DNA from: Chloroflexota bacterium
Lineage (GTDB): Bacteria > Chloroflexota > Anaerolineae > Caldilineales > Caldilineaceae
Assembly: GCA_016861025.1 (NCBI GenBank)
Contig: BOKO01000006.1
Coordinates: 1 to 64,000 of the forward strand
Direction: 5' to 3'
Length of the DNA: 64,000 bases
Shown: in pieces, positions 38,605-48,210 of the stretch
Layout: every line of letters starts with the position of its first letter
Numbering within the stretch: the first letter of the stretch is position 1
Translations under genes and position numbers: made by a program
The notes under the pieces: model-generated
What the model was told of the DNA's origin: nothing
The model's database searches: none
What the model saw: only the letters and a program-made list of their open reading frames with translations

Positions 38605-39801
38605 CTATTGCATTCCGCCATCTACGACGCCACGCGCAACGGTCACTTTGATCCCACCGTTGATGAAAGTTAGATCGGTGTCCAGCCGCAGCGCAGTCTG
38701 GCTGAGAAGAACGCGATCACTGGAGAGAACAGCGACGCGCCAGCCTGGACAGCGCGCCCTCAGCGTGTTGCCGAACTGTGCATAGAGGTTGCGCAGATCG
38801 GCGCCGCCGCGCACGCGCTGACCATACGGTGGATTGGTGACGACAAAGCCGGGTTCGGAGGGAGGCTCGATGGCGGAAACAGCATGACAGGCAAAGCGCA
38901 CCAGATCGCCGACGCCAGCGCGTTCGGCATTGGCTTGCGAGCTGGCGATGGCGCCGGCGTCTCGATCCGAGCCGTGGATCGTCAACCGTTCAGCCAAATG
39001 TGCACGACGCGCTCTCGCTTGCGCATCAGCTTCATCGAGCAACTCTCGCCACAGTTTCCCGTCGAAATCGGGCCACTCCATGAAGGCGAAGCGGCGGTTT
39101 CGCCCCGGCGCAATGTGCAGCGCCATCAACGCAGCTTCGATCGGGATCGCGCCCGAACCGCAGAAGGGATCGATCAAGGGCGATGGCTGTTCGGCGCTGG
39201 CGTTCCAGCCTGAAGCGAGCAGCAACCCGGCAGCAAGCGTCTCGCGTAGGGGCGCCCTTGCTGTCGCCAGCCGGTAGCCGCGGCGGTGCAATAGCGCACC
39301 CGATGCGTCGACGCTGATCGTGCAGGCATCCTGGAAGAGTCGCACGACGATCAACTGCGCGTCGCCTTCACCGCTCTCCTCATCGGTCTTCTTGATGGGA
39401 GGCGCGCTGCCTAATCGAGCGCCGATGGCGGCGACGATGCGCTCCGCCACGGCGCCGGTGTGATAGAGCCGCGATTTGTGGCAGGTGACGCGCAGATCGA
39501 CCGGCTGTCCGGTGCGCAGACACCGCTCCCAACCGAGGGATGCGGCGCGGCTGCGCAATTGGTCGAAGTTTTCGGCATGAAATTCGCCGAGGCGCACGAG
39601 GATGCGACTGGCGGTGCGCAGGTGCAGGTTGGCGCGGTAAAGCGCCAGACGATCGCCGCGAAAGGCGACGCCGCCTGGTTCAATGGCCTCGGATGTCTTG
39701 CCGGTCAGCAGACCACCCTGCACAAGTTCATCGGCGCAGAATGCCGCCAGGCCAGGAGCAGTGACCGCAAAAAAATTGAACAGGTCGCCATGTCTTTTCA
39801 T
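38605..39801 (-). CDS. THUMP-domain class I SAM-dependent RNA methyltransferase (RlmL/TrmN-like)
   Basis: The 398-residue protein has an N-terminal ferredoxin-like/THUMP region (FFAVTAPGLAAFCADEL ... LRVTCHKSRLYHTGAVAERI). A Rossmann methyltransferase domain follows with LIDPFCGSGAIPIEAALMA, IHGSDRDAGAI and the catalytic VTNPPYGQRV. These match the N-terminal methyltransferase of RlmL and its short homologues that make m2G in 23S rRNA or tRNA. The exact base target is unresolved. Single gene on the minus strand. Confidence 0.9.
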   Translation of the reverse strand: MKRHGDLFNFFAVTAPGLAAFCADELVQGGLLTGKTSEAIEPGGVAFRGDRLALYRANLHLRTASRILVRLGEFHAENFDQLRSRAASLGWERCLRTGQPVDLRVTCHKSRLYHTGAVAERIVAAIGARLGSAPPIKKTDEESGEGDAQLIVVRLFQDACTISVDASGALLHRRGYRLATARAPLRETLAAGLLLASGWNASAEQPSPLIDPFCGSGAIPIEAALMALHIAPGRNRRFAFMEWPDFDGKLWRELLDEADAQARARRAHLAERLTIHGSDRDAGAIASSQANAERAGVGDLVRFACHAVSAIEPPSEPGFVVTNPPYGQRVRGGADLRNLYAQFGNTLRARCPGWRVAVLSSDRVLLSQTALRLDTDLTFINGGIKVTVARGVVDGGMQ

Positions 39802-39837
39802 GTTGACGCCTGCCAGGAGAACGTCGTTGCGTTGGTC

Positions 39838-40125
39838 TCAGACGGTGCAAAGATAGCGCGTGCGGCTTACGATCAGATCGGTGACTTTGGCAAGATACTC
39901 CGCCATGTGCGCTGAGTTCCAGTGCGCCTGAAGCGCATCGTCGTCGACATACTTTTCAACCAAAATCACTTGCGTCTGGCTGTCGACCGGTGCAAACACC
40001 TCAAAGCTGAGACAACGCCCAGCCTCCAAACGCATCGAGCGTTCGCCGTGAGCGCGCGCCAGCTCAATGAATTCGGCGCGGCGCTCTGGAACAATTTCGA
40101 GATGGACGATCAGGCCTGTTGCCAT
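39838..40125 (-). CDS. ABM-domain (antibiotic biosynthesis monooxygenase family) protein
   Basis: The 95-residue protein fits the ABM ferredoxin-like family: GLIVHLEIVPERRAEFIELARAHGERSMRLEAGRCLSFEVF, then ILVEKYVDDDALQAHWNSAHMAEYLAKV. Members are small dimers acting as quinol monooxygenases, heme-degrading or epimerase-type enzymes. The HW.S.H segment matches the common E.w....a...H..s.h pattern. Substrate unknown. The gene ends 36 bases upstream of the RNA methyltransferase start. Confidence 0.85.
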   Translation of the reverse strand: MATGLIVHLEIVPERRAEFIELARAHGERSMRLEAGRCLSFEVFAPVDSQTQVILVEKYVDDDALQAHWNSAHMAEYLAKVTDLIVSRTRYLCTV

Positions 40126-40177
40126 TGGATATTCACCAGATACGTTGACAGTGGATTGACCAGGGATTTACCAGGGG

Positions 40178-40256
<79 letters not shown>

Positions 40257-40330
40257 TCTCTGCGGTTACGATAGCACAGCCTTGTCTCTGCGTCAAAGAG
40301 ATTGGGCAGGAGGTGCGCTTCAGCTTATTC

Positions 40331-41296
40331 CTATTTGATGATGCGCGTGCCAGTCACACCGCGCAGCGCTCGTCCAAGATTGCCCGGATTGGTGATGATG
40401 GCAAGCGCATCGGGCTTGCTGCTCTGTTGCAAAAAGCGGATGCACGCCTCGATCTTTGGTTTCATGCTGCCCGGCGCAAAGTGTCCCTCAGCCATATACT
40501 GTTCAGCCTCGGCGATTGTCATCTCGTCGAGAAAACGCTGGTCGGGCTTGCCAAAGTTGAGCGCCACCTTCTCGACGCCGGTGCTGATCAGCAACAGATC
40601 GGCGTCGATCTTGGTGGCAAGCAGACTGCTGGCGCGATCTTTGTCGATCACAGCATAGACCGAACGCAACTCGCCCTTTGAATTGCGCACAACCGGAATG
40701 CCGCCGCCGCCCACCGCCACAACGATCCAACCCATGCGCACGGCCTGGGCAATCGCTGCATCCTCGACAATTGCGATCGGCTCCGGCGAGGCGACGACGC
40801 GCCGCCAGCCGCGACCGGCGTCTTCGATCACCTGCCAGCCCTCGCGTTCGAACTCGCGGGCGCGCGCCTCATCCATAAAGCTGCCGATCGGTTTGGTTGG
40901 ATTGGCGAAGGCTGGATCGTCGGCGGCGACCTGCACTTGCGTAATCAAGGTGATGCACTGACGGTCGAGTTTGCGCTGGAAGAACTCGTTGTTGAGCGTC
41001 TGCTGCAACATAAAACCGATGCTGCCCTGCGTGTCCGCCACGATCAGGTCAAGCGGCGTCGGATGCACTTCGTGCGCAGCCAGCTCATTGCGCCGCAAAA
41101 TAAAGCCGACCTGGGGGCCATTGCCGTGCGTGATGACAGTCGTCCAACCGACCTCAACCATGTCAGCAATGTTGCGCGAGGTCTCGCGCACAGCATCCCA
41201 CTGATGGGAGACGTCGGGATGTTTGTTGTCGGTGATAAGCGAATTGCCGCCGATGGCGACGACTGCGATGCGCGACGGATTGGTTGCTGCGGTCAT
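40331..41296 (-). CDS. arcC: Carbamate kinase
   Basis: The 321-residue protein matches carbamate kinases: VVAIGGNSLI, VITHGNGPQVGFILRRNE, a PTKPIGSFMDEARARE loop, RRVVASPEPIAIVE, VVAVGGGGIPVV, VIDKDRASSLLATKIDADLLLISTGVEKVALNFG, and FAPGSMKPKIEACIRFLQ. It transfers phosphate from carbamoyl phosphate to ADP, making ATP in catabolism of arginine, purines or allantoin. The upstream same-strand neighbour is a YgeY-type hydrolase, which links it to the yge/yqe-type nitrogen catabolism theme rather than an arginine deiminase operon. Confidence 0.93.
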   Translation of the reverse strand: MTAATNPSRIAVVAIGGNSLITDNKHPDVSHQWDAVRETSRNIADMVEVGWTTVITHGNGPQVGFILRRNELAAHEVHPTPLDLIVADTQGSIGFMLQQTLNNEFFQRKLDRQCITLITQVQVAADDPAFANPTKPIGSFMDEARAREFEREGWQVIEDAGRGWRRVVASPEPIAIVEDAAIAQAVRMGWIVVAVGGGGIPVVRNSKGELRSVYAVIDKDRASSLLATKIDADLLLISTGVEKVALNFGKPDQRFLDEMTIAEAEQYMAEGHFAPGSMKPKIEACIRFLQQSSKPDALAIITNPGNLGRALRGVTGTRIIK

Positions 41297-41330
41297 AAAT
41301 GAACCTCACCCCTTCGTGAGAAAAAGGCAT

Positions 41331-41418
41331 TGTGAATCGTGAATAATGAATTGTGAATCACGAAGCTTGTCAAAACAGCGACGCGTCCACGCCTCTCGAT
41401 TCCTATTCACGATTCACA
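41331..41418. repeat. Intergenic inverted repeat between ygeY-like and arcC
   Basis: TGTGAATCGTGAATA (41331-41345) and TATTCACGATTCACA (41404-41418) are perfect 15-base inverted arms 58 bases apart. The left side continues ATGAATTGTGAAT, itself complementary to ATTCACAATTCAT on the right. It is AT-rich, unlike the surroundings, and has no coding potential. Confidence 0.75.
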
Positions 41419-41437
41419 ATTCATGCTTGATTGCACT

Positions 41438-42643
<1,206 letters not shown>

Positions 42644-42740
42644 GAAGATTTCCTTTGTTGGCGCGCCATCGACGGCGCGACGCGGTTTTGAGAAGCGTAA
42701 GTCCTTCGATTATAGCGACCGCCGCGCGCGGTTGTCAAAG

Positions 42741-44051
42741 TCAGGCTACTCGCTCGATGTGAGCGCCCAACGCACGCAACTTCACATCGATCTCCTGATA
42801 ACCGCGATCGATCTGCTGGACATTGCCAATCGTGGTGACGCCGTCCGCCGCCAACGCCGCCAGCACCAGCGCCATGCCGGCGCGGATATCTGGGCTGGTC
42901 ACCTGCTGACCGGTCAGCCGACTGGGTCCGACGACGACGGCGCGGTGTGGATCGCACAAAATGATCTGCGCTCCCATTGCAATCAACTTATCGACAAAGA
43001 AGAGGCGGCTCTCGTACATTTTCTCGTGAATGATCACCGTGCCCTGCGCCTGCGTGGCGGTGACGACGGCAATGCTCATCAGGTCGGGTGGAAAGGCGGG
43101 CCAGGGTGCGTCGTCGATCTTGGGGACGGCGCCGCCAAAATCGGGGCGCACGCGCAACTCTTGTTCGGCGTCGATGACCAGTGTGTAACGTTCGGTGGGC
43201 GGCGCAGTCGGATCGTCTTCCAGATGCATGCGCACGCCCAAGCGCTCGACAAAGACCATCTCCATCATGCGCAGATGTTCGGGCACGACGCCAACAATAC
43301 GCACTTCTCCCGGCGTGATCGCCCCCATGCCGATGAAGCTGCCCACCTCGATGAAGTCCGGGCTGATGTACATTTCGGCGCCATGCAGATGATCGCAACC
43401 GTGGATGGTCAGCACATTGCTGCCGATGCCCTCGATCTGACAGCCCATCTTGACGAGCAAATGGCACAAATCCTGCACGTGCGGCTCGCTGGCGGCGTTG
43501 CGCAGAACGGTGACGCCGCGCGCCAACGCGGCCGCCATGACGCCGTTTTCGGTGGCAGTCACAGACGCCTCGTCGAGCAGGATGTCGTTGCCGTGCAGCC
43601 GTCCGGTGGAACGCAGCTCAAACTTGCCGTTGTGCTGAAGAGAAGCGCCAAGACCTGCCAACACCTGCAAGTGTGTGTCAATGCGTCGGCGACCAATGTC
43701 GTCACCGCCCGCCGAAGTTTGGACGGAAAAGTGGCCGAAGCGCGCCAGCAGAGGCCCCATCAAGGTCAGCGAGCCGCGAATCTGCGAAAAAAGCGTCGGA
43801 TCTGGCGCAGGCGTGCGAACGCCGCGCGCACACAGCGTTACTGCGCCGCCGCTTTCGGCAATGGCGACGCCCATTTCGCCCAAGATGCGCAGCATGGTCT
43901 GGACATCGCCGATACGCGGCAAATTGTGCAAGACAATCGGTTCCTCGGTCAGCAGACAAGCCGCCAACATCGGCAACGCAGCGTTTTTGTTGCCGATCGG
44001 GCGAATGGCGCCGTTGAGCGGATGGCGCCCTTCGATGATAAATGAAGCCAT
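42741..44051 (-). CDS. murA: UDP-N-acetylglucosamine 1-carboxyvinyltransferase with Asp at the active-site Cys position
   Basis: The 436-residue protein is MurA-like over its full length: PIGNKNAALPMLAACLLTEEP (Lys22), GPLLARFGHFSV, LLDEASVTATENGVMAA, SDF-type loop SPDFIEVGSFIGMGAI, DLMSIAVVTATQAQG and SRLTGQQVTSPDIRAGMALVLAALAA. MurA adds enolpyruvate to UDP-GlcNAc, the first step of peptidoglycan synthesis. The catalytic loop that normally reads GGCxIGxRPVDLH is GGDDIGRRRIDTH, so Asp117 replaces the Cys attacked by fosfomycin. Asp at this site is active and fosfomycin-insensitive in other bacteria. TAGGAAA precedes the ATG. A MurA paralogue of altered specificity remains possible. Confidence 0.85.
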   Translation of the reverse strand: MASFIIEGRHPLNGAIRPIGNKNAALPMLAACLLTEEPIVLHNLPRIGDVQTMLRILGEMGVAIAESGGAVTLCARGVRTPAPDPTLFSQIRGSLTLMGPLLARFGHFSVQTSAGGDDIGRRRIDTHLQVLAGLGASLQHNGKFELRSTGRLHGNDILLDEASVTATENGVMAAALARGVTVLRNAASEPHVQDLCHLLVKMGCQIEGIGSNVLTIHGCDHLHGAEMYISPDFIEVGSFIGMGAITPGEVRIVGVVPEHLRMMEMVFVERLGVRMHLEDDPTAPPTERYTLVIDAEQELRVRPDFGGAVPKIDDAPWPAFPPDLMSIAVVTATQAQGTVIIHEKMYESRLFFVDKLIAMGAQIILCDPHRAVVVGPSRLTGQQVTSPDIRAGMALVLAALAADGVTTIGNVQQIDRGYQEIDVKLRALGAHIERVA

Positions 44052-44224
44052 GAGTCGTTTCCTATATGTTCAGTTTATAGATGCAACACATCGTGCAGTA
44101 GATACGTCCAGTATAGCAGGAAAGTTCATCCAGACATCCTTTTCTGCGATTCACGTTGACATCGATCCTGCATCGCGCTACAATCTATGCAATCAAAAAT
44201 TCATTTGCACGCTAGAATCTGCTC

Positions 44225-46618
44225 ATGCCAATCCACGTATCCTACCTTGCTGAGGAAGTTGACAAAGTAGCGCCCGGCATTCGCATCATTGTGCCGATGG
44301 ACGGCACGCCACAGGCGCAGCGCGGCAGTCTTTGTCTGTTGGTCGACCTGCAGGGTGCACCCGATGCAGAGCTTCTGGCAGAGCGCGTTTTGAGCGCAAT
44401 GCAGCGCACCTATTACTCGGCGCGCGGAACACAATCGCAGGTGATCGTCGAGACCGTGCGCAAAGCGCAGGCCATGATCGCCGCCGAGACACAAAAGCTG
44501 ACCAGGCCGTGGAGCGCAGGCGTCGTCTGTGTGGGCATGATGGCGGATCGGCTGGCGCTGACGGGAATGGGCAGCGCCTTTGCCTTTTTGACGGCGGAAG
44601 ATGGTTCCGTCGGCGTCTTCCCGCCTGATCGCCTTGCTAAACGCACCGTCACGCCCACCGAAATGCTGGAACTGTGGCCGCTGCACCGGCAGAAAACCGG
44701 CGCCACCACCGCAATGATAGCGGGCAGCAATTTGTGGCTTGACCTTGTGCCAGTGCGAACGCTGGCTGCCACTGCAGCGTATGTGGACGCAGGCAGTTGC
44801 ATCGACGCCGCCGATGGGCTGCGCGAACAGGCGGGCCGCGGCGATGTGCCAGGCGTGATCATGGTCATCAGCCCTGACGAGCCGCCTTCCAGCCCGCCCA
44901 AAACGCCGCCCACGCCGCTGAGCGATGCACCACCGCCCACTTCCGCCCCAACGCCATCAACACCCGGGGGTGGATTGCCGACAGCACTCAACGCGTCGCC
45001 GCCGCTGATCAGTGCACCGGACGCAACAGAGACAGAGCCGGGCGCGCCCGGCTCTGTCTCTGTTGCAGCGCGGATGCCTCCTTCTTTTTCGCCAGCGACC
45101 GCCACTTCGACCGGCTCGGTGTTGGCTGGCAACCGCAACGTTGGCGCGCCGCCGCCATCGACGACGGCGTTCGAGCGAACGCCGCCCATAACGCCAGAAG
45201 CTGCTGCACCCGGCGATTCCTGGTCAAGCCCATCCACCAGGTTCGTCGCCGGCGCCAGAATCGGAATGCAACGCACGCGTGAGTTTCTCGAGAGCATGTT
45301 GCCAGAGCGCAAGGAAGCAGCGCCAGCAGTCGCAATGGCGGAGGCTGTGACAAGCAGCGGCGCCGGTTTTTCCGCCGCGCCGTCGCCTCCCCCTAAAGTG
45401 CAGCCAGCGGCTGCGCCGTTCACACCACCGGCGCCAGCCACAGGCAGCCGGGCGCGCATCATCATCGCCAGCGCGGTGATTTTGCTGTTGCTTGTGCCAG
45501 CGATTGTAGCGACCCTTTTCTGGCGTCAGGCATCGGAAAGCGGCGCTGAGGCTGACACTCTGCTCAGCCTGGCGGAGGTGCGCTATGAGGCCGCAATGCA
45601 GGCGCTCGACCAGGAAGACACTGCGACGGCGCGCGCGCTGTTGACCGAATCTATGAACTTCTTGCGCCGCGCCGAAGAGATCGTTGGGCGCACGCCGCGC
45701 AGCGCGGCATTACAGGGTCTGATCGACCGTGACCGCCGCGCCGTGGAAAACATCACACCGCTTTACGGGCTGACGCTGCCGCTCATCTCCTTTCCCGCCG
45801 AGATGACGCCGCGTCAGGTCATGGTGATCGGACAGGACATCTATTTGCTCGATACGGGCCGCAATGAGATTGTTTTCCATCGGCTGGCCGCCGATGGCGA
45901 AAGCCTGGCAAGCCCGGAGGGTCAGGTCGTTCTACGCACAGGCGATGTGGTGGGAGGCGTCGCCGTCGGCCGGCTGGTCGATCTGGCATGGCAGCCGCCC
46001 GTTCCTGGCTACGACGACAAATCCAGCCTGCTCGTACTCGACGAAAACAATCGTGTCTTTCGCTATAACCAACAGGTGGACGGTGCATCGGTCGTCAATT
46101 TCAGCGGAGGCCCGGCATGGGGGCGCGCCACACAGATCGAGACCTATCGAGGAAGGCTGTATGTGGCCGACGAAGGCAACAACCAGATCTATCGTTACAA
46201 CATTGGGCGCTACGACGAGGCGACGCCCTGGTTTCAGCCTACAACGCAAGTCAACCTCGCCAATCTGAGCGCAATGCGCATCGACGGCGATATCTGGCTG
46301 CTCTATCAGGATGGCAAGGTGGTTCGCTATCGCAGCGGCGAACAGCTTCCCTACAGCCTGGATAGCAGCGTGGCGTTGCCGGCGCAGGCTGTCGATCTGT
46401 GGGTGGGACAGGACGGCGACGATGCACTCTATCTGGTCGATCCGCCGCTCGAACGAATTTTGGTCTTTAACAAAGAAAGCGGCGCTTATATCGAGCAATT
46501 TCAGGCCGCTGAAGGCGCTGCACTGCGCGACCTGCGCGGCTTATTCATAGATCAGGTTCACAGCATTCAATATATCCTGACTGGGGACAATCTCTTCCAG
46601 GAGCGACTTCCGCGCTAG
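44225..46618 (+). CDS. Membrane protein: degenerate PP2C-like domain, Pro-rich linker, membrane helix, beta-propeller
   Basis: The 797-residue protein starts with ~215 residues resembling a degenerate PP2C phosphatase (SLCLLVDLQGAPDAELLAERVLSAMQ ... VVCVGMMADRLALTGMGSAFAFL) without a clear set of metal Asp residues. A Ser/Pro/Ala-rich linker spans ~220-410, and a membrane helix lies at ~415-435 (IIIASAVILLLLVPAIVATLFW). A helical segment ~440-510 follows, and a C-terminal beta-propeller-like region (~515-797) with repeats such as IYLLDTGRNEIVFHRL, LLVLDENNRVFRYN and LYVADEGNNQIYRYN. The layout suggests a cytoplasmic sensor coupled to an extracellular propeller. The linker DNA contains a 44-base perfect palindrome. 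TAGAAT lies six bases before the ATG and no ribosome site is seen. Confidence 0.65.
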   Translation: MPIHVSYLAEEVDKVAPGIRIIVPMDGTPQAQRGSLCLLVDLQGAPDAELLAERVLSAMQRTYYSARGTQSQVIVETVRKAQAMIAAETQKLTRPWSAGVVCVGMMADRLALTGMGSAFAFLTAEDGSVGVFPPDRLAKRTVTPTEMLELWPLHRQKTGATTAMIAGSNLWLDLVPVRTLAATAAYVDAGSCIDAADGLREQAGRGDVPGVIMVISPDEPPSSPPKTPPTPLSDAPPPTSAPTPSTPGGGLPTALNASPPLISAPDATETEPGAPGSVSVAARMPPSFSPATATSTGSVLAGNRNVGAPPPSTTAFERTPPITPEAAAPGDSWSSPSTRFVAGARIGMQRTREFLESMLPERKEAAPAVAMAEAVTSSGAGFSAAPSPPPKVQPAAAPFTPPAPATGSRARIIIASAVILLLLVPAIVATLFWRQASESGAEADTLLSLAEVRYEAAMQALDQEDTATARALLTESMNFLRRAEEIVGRTPRSAALQGLIDRDRRAVENITPLYGLTLPLISFPAEMTPRQVMVIGQDIYLLDTGRNEIVFHRLAADGESLASPEGQVVLRTGDVVGGVAVGRLVDLAWQPPVPGYDDKSSLLVLDENNRVFRYNQQVDGASVVNFSGGPAWGRATQIETYRGRLYVADEGNNQIYRYNIGRYDEATPWFQPTTQVNLANLSAMRIDGDIWLLYQDGKVVRYRSGEQLPYSLDSSVALPAQAVDLWVGQDGDDALYLVDPPLERILVFNKESGAYIEQFQAAEGAALRDLRGLFIDQVHSIQYILTGDNLFQERLPR
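45023..45066. repeat. 44-base perfect palindrome inside a coding linker
   Basis: Arms of 22 bases (45023-45044 and 45045-45066) are exact inverted copies with no loop. The left arm begins GCAACAGAGACAGAGCC and the centre is GGGCGCGCCC. It lies in frame and encodes part of the Pro/Ala/Ser linker (roughly ATETEPGAPGSVSVA). Confidence 0.95.
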
Positions 46619-46626
46619 CGCGGAAG
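46607..46626. repeat. 20-base palindrome spanning a stop codon
   Basis: CTTCCGCGCT and AGCGCGGAAG are perfect inverted arms without a loop. The TAG stop of the propeller protein gene lies at its centre. It may act as a weak terminator or translation-release hairpin; no T run follows. Confidence 0.7.
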
Positions 46627-46693
46627 CGTGGATCGATCACTGAATGTTTGCATGAGCACGATGCAATTTGGGTTACTTTCAATTGTCGTCAAA

Positions 46694-46722
46694 TTGTTCT
46701 TCGCAACCGACTTTGATATACT
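46694..46722 (+). promoter_or_regulatory. Predicted promoter of the LCP gene (leaderless geometry)
   Basis: TTGTTC (46694-46699) and TATACT (46717-46722) are 17 bases apart. The expected transcription start (~46729) is three bases before the ATG at 46732, leaving no room for a ribosome-binding site. Confidence 0.6.
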
Positions 46723-46731
46723 CAATCAAGT

Positions 46732-48204
46732 ATGTCGAAGCAATTTCACTTGCACTCAACACCTCCCCCCGACCGTCAGCGCAGTGATTCACAGCGTCTG
46801 GCAATCGGCGTAACGGCTGCGTATGCAGCAGTTGTGCTGACGCTGGCGCTTCTGTTTGGTGGGCGTTTGCACGATTGGGCGCAACAGCGCATTGTGCAAA
46901 GCTCGATCCTGGCTGAACTGGCGGAGCTGACATCCCCGGCGGCGATCGCCGAGCTGCCGCCGGCAGGCGCTCAGTCGCAGCCTGTCCAGGGCGACCAAAC
47001 TGAGACGGCGGCGGCAGGAGGTCCGTCCAACCAACCCGTTGCAGAGCAGCCGGCTGCCGAGCTTGAGCCGGTTGTCAACATCCTGCTGCTGGGCACCGAC
47101 GAACGTCCTGACGAATATAGCCCACCGCGCACCGATACAATCATTCTGCTTTCATTCAATCCGAATACCGGTGCGATAGGGATGCTTTCTCTGCCGCGCG
47201 ACCTGTGGGTGCCGCTGCCAGGCATCAACGTGACGACCAAAATCAACACGGCTTTCATGCTTGGCGAGCTGCGCAATTACCCAGGCGGCGGCGCACAGTT
47301 GATCAAAGACACGGTCAGCAGCTTTGTCGGTCGCCCTGTCGACTACTACGTGCGCGTTAATTTTGACGGCTTTCGGGAGATCATCGACCTGATCGGCGGC
47401 GTCACCGTTGAAGTGCCCTACACGATTCACGATGAAGAATATCCGACGCCCGACTACGGCGTGGAAACGTTCCATCTCGACGCCGGCATACGTCATCTTG
47501 ACGGCGAAACTGCACTCAAATATGCACGCACGCGCCACGGCGACAGCGACTACGGACGCGCCCGCCGGCAGCAAGACATCATCCGAGCAGTTGCAAAGCA
47601 GGTGACCAATGCCGGCGCCCTTCCCCAGTTGTTGAGCAGAGCGCCGCAATTGTTGATGACGATGCAGAACAGCATTCAAACCGATATTCCGATCCAGCTA
47701 GGCATCGAGCTCGCCCAGCGACTGCAAGAGGGTGCAAACGGCGATGTTCAGCAACTCGTTCTCGACAATCGCTACGGCGAGGAGACCTTCAGCAGCGAGG
47801 GCGCATGGATTTTGCTGCCCGACCGCGCACGGGTGCGCACAGCGCTCACGGCTTTCTTCGCCGCCGTCGATGCACCGCCCGGCGCGCAGAAGATTGCTCT
47901 GGCCGATCCGTCGGCTGTGCGCATCGAAATTCTGAATGGCACCTCGCAGCCGGGCGCAGCCGCGCGCACAGCACAACTCTTACAACAGCGGGGATGGCAG
48001 GTTGCCTCGATCGGGGACGCCGATCGCAGCGATTATGTTCAAACCGTCGTGATCAACTACGGTGTAGCGGATTCGGTCGCGGCGATGGTTTCCAGCCAGC
48101 TCAATCTGGAAGCGGAGCAGGCGCAGATCAACGGGCTGGCGGCTTCCGGCCCGATCGACATCCGCATCGTGATCGGTCGCGATGTGCTTGCGTTGATTCA
48201 GTGA
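46732..48204 (+). CDS. LytR-CpsA-Psr (LCP) family cell-wall ligase
   Basis: The 490-residue protein has one N-terminal membrane helix (~25-43) and a Gln/Ala-rich linker. The LCP catalytic domain (~105-270) has LLLGTDERPDEYSPPRTDTIILLSFNP, GMLSLPRDLWVPLPG, YYVRVNFDGFREIIDLIGGV and GETALKYARTRHGDSDYGRARRQQDII. The C-terminal LytR_C domain (~395-490) has RIEILNGTSQPGAAARTAQLLQQRGW. LCP proteins transfer undecaprenyl-linked glycopolymers to peptidoglycan or other cell-wall acceptors outside the membrane. The alpha/beta hydrolase gene follows by 6 bases. Confidence 0.92.
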   Translation: MSKQFHLHSTPPPDRQRSDSQRLAIGVTAAYAAVVLTLALLFGGRLHDWAQQRIVQSSILAELAELTSPAAIAELPPAGAQSQPVQGDQTETAAAGGPSNQPVAEQPAAELEPVVNILLLGTDERPDEYSPPRTDTIILLSFNPNTGAIGMLSLPRDLWVPLPGINVTTKINTAFMLGELRNYPGGGAQLIKDTVSSFVGRPVDYYVRVNFDGFREIIDLIGGVTVEVPYTIHDEEYPTPDYGVETFHLDAGIRHLDGETALKYARTRHGDSDYGRARRQQDIIRAVAKQVTNAGALPQLLSRAPQLLMTMQNSIQTDIPIQLGIELAQRLQEGANGDVQQLVLDNRYGEETFSSEGAWILLPDRARVRTALTAFFAAVDAPPGAQKIALADPSAVRIEILNGTSQPGAAARTAQLLQQRGWQVASIGDADRSDYVQTVVINYGVADSVAAMVSSQLNLEAEQAQINGLAASGPIDIRIVIGRDVLALIQ

Positions 48205-48210
48205 TTCACC

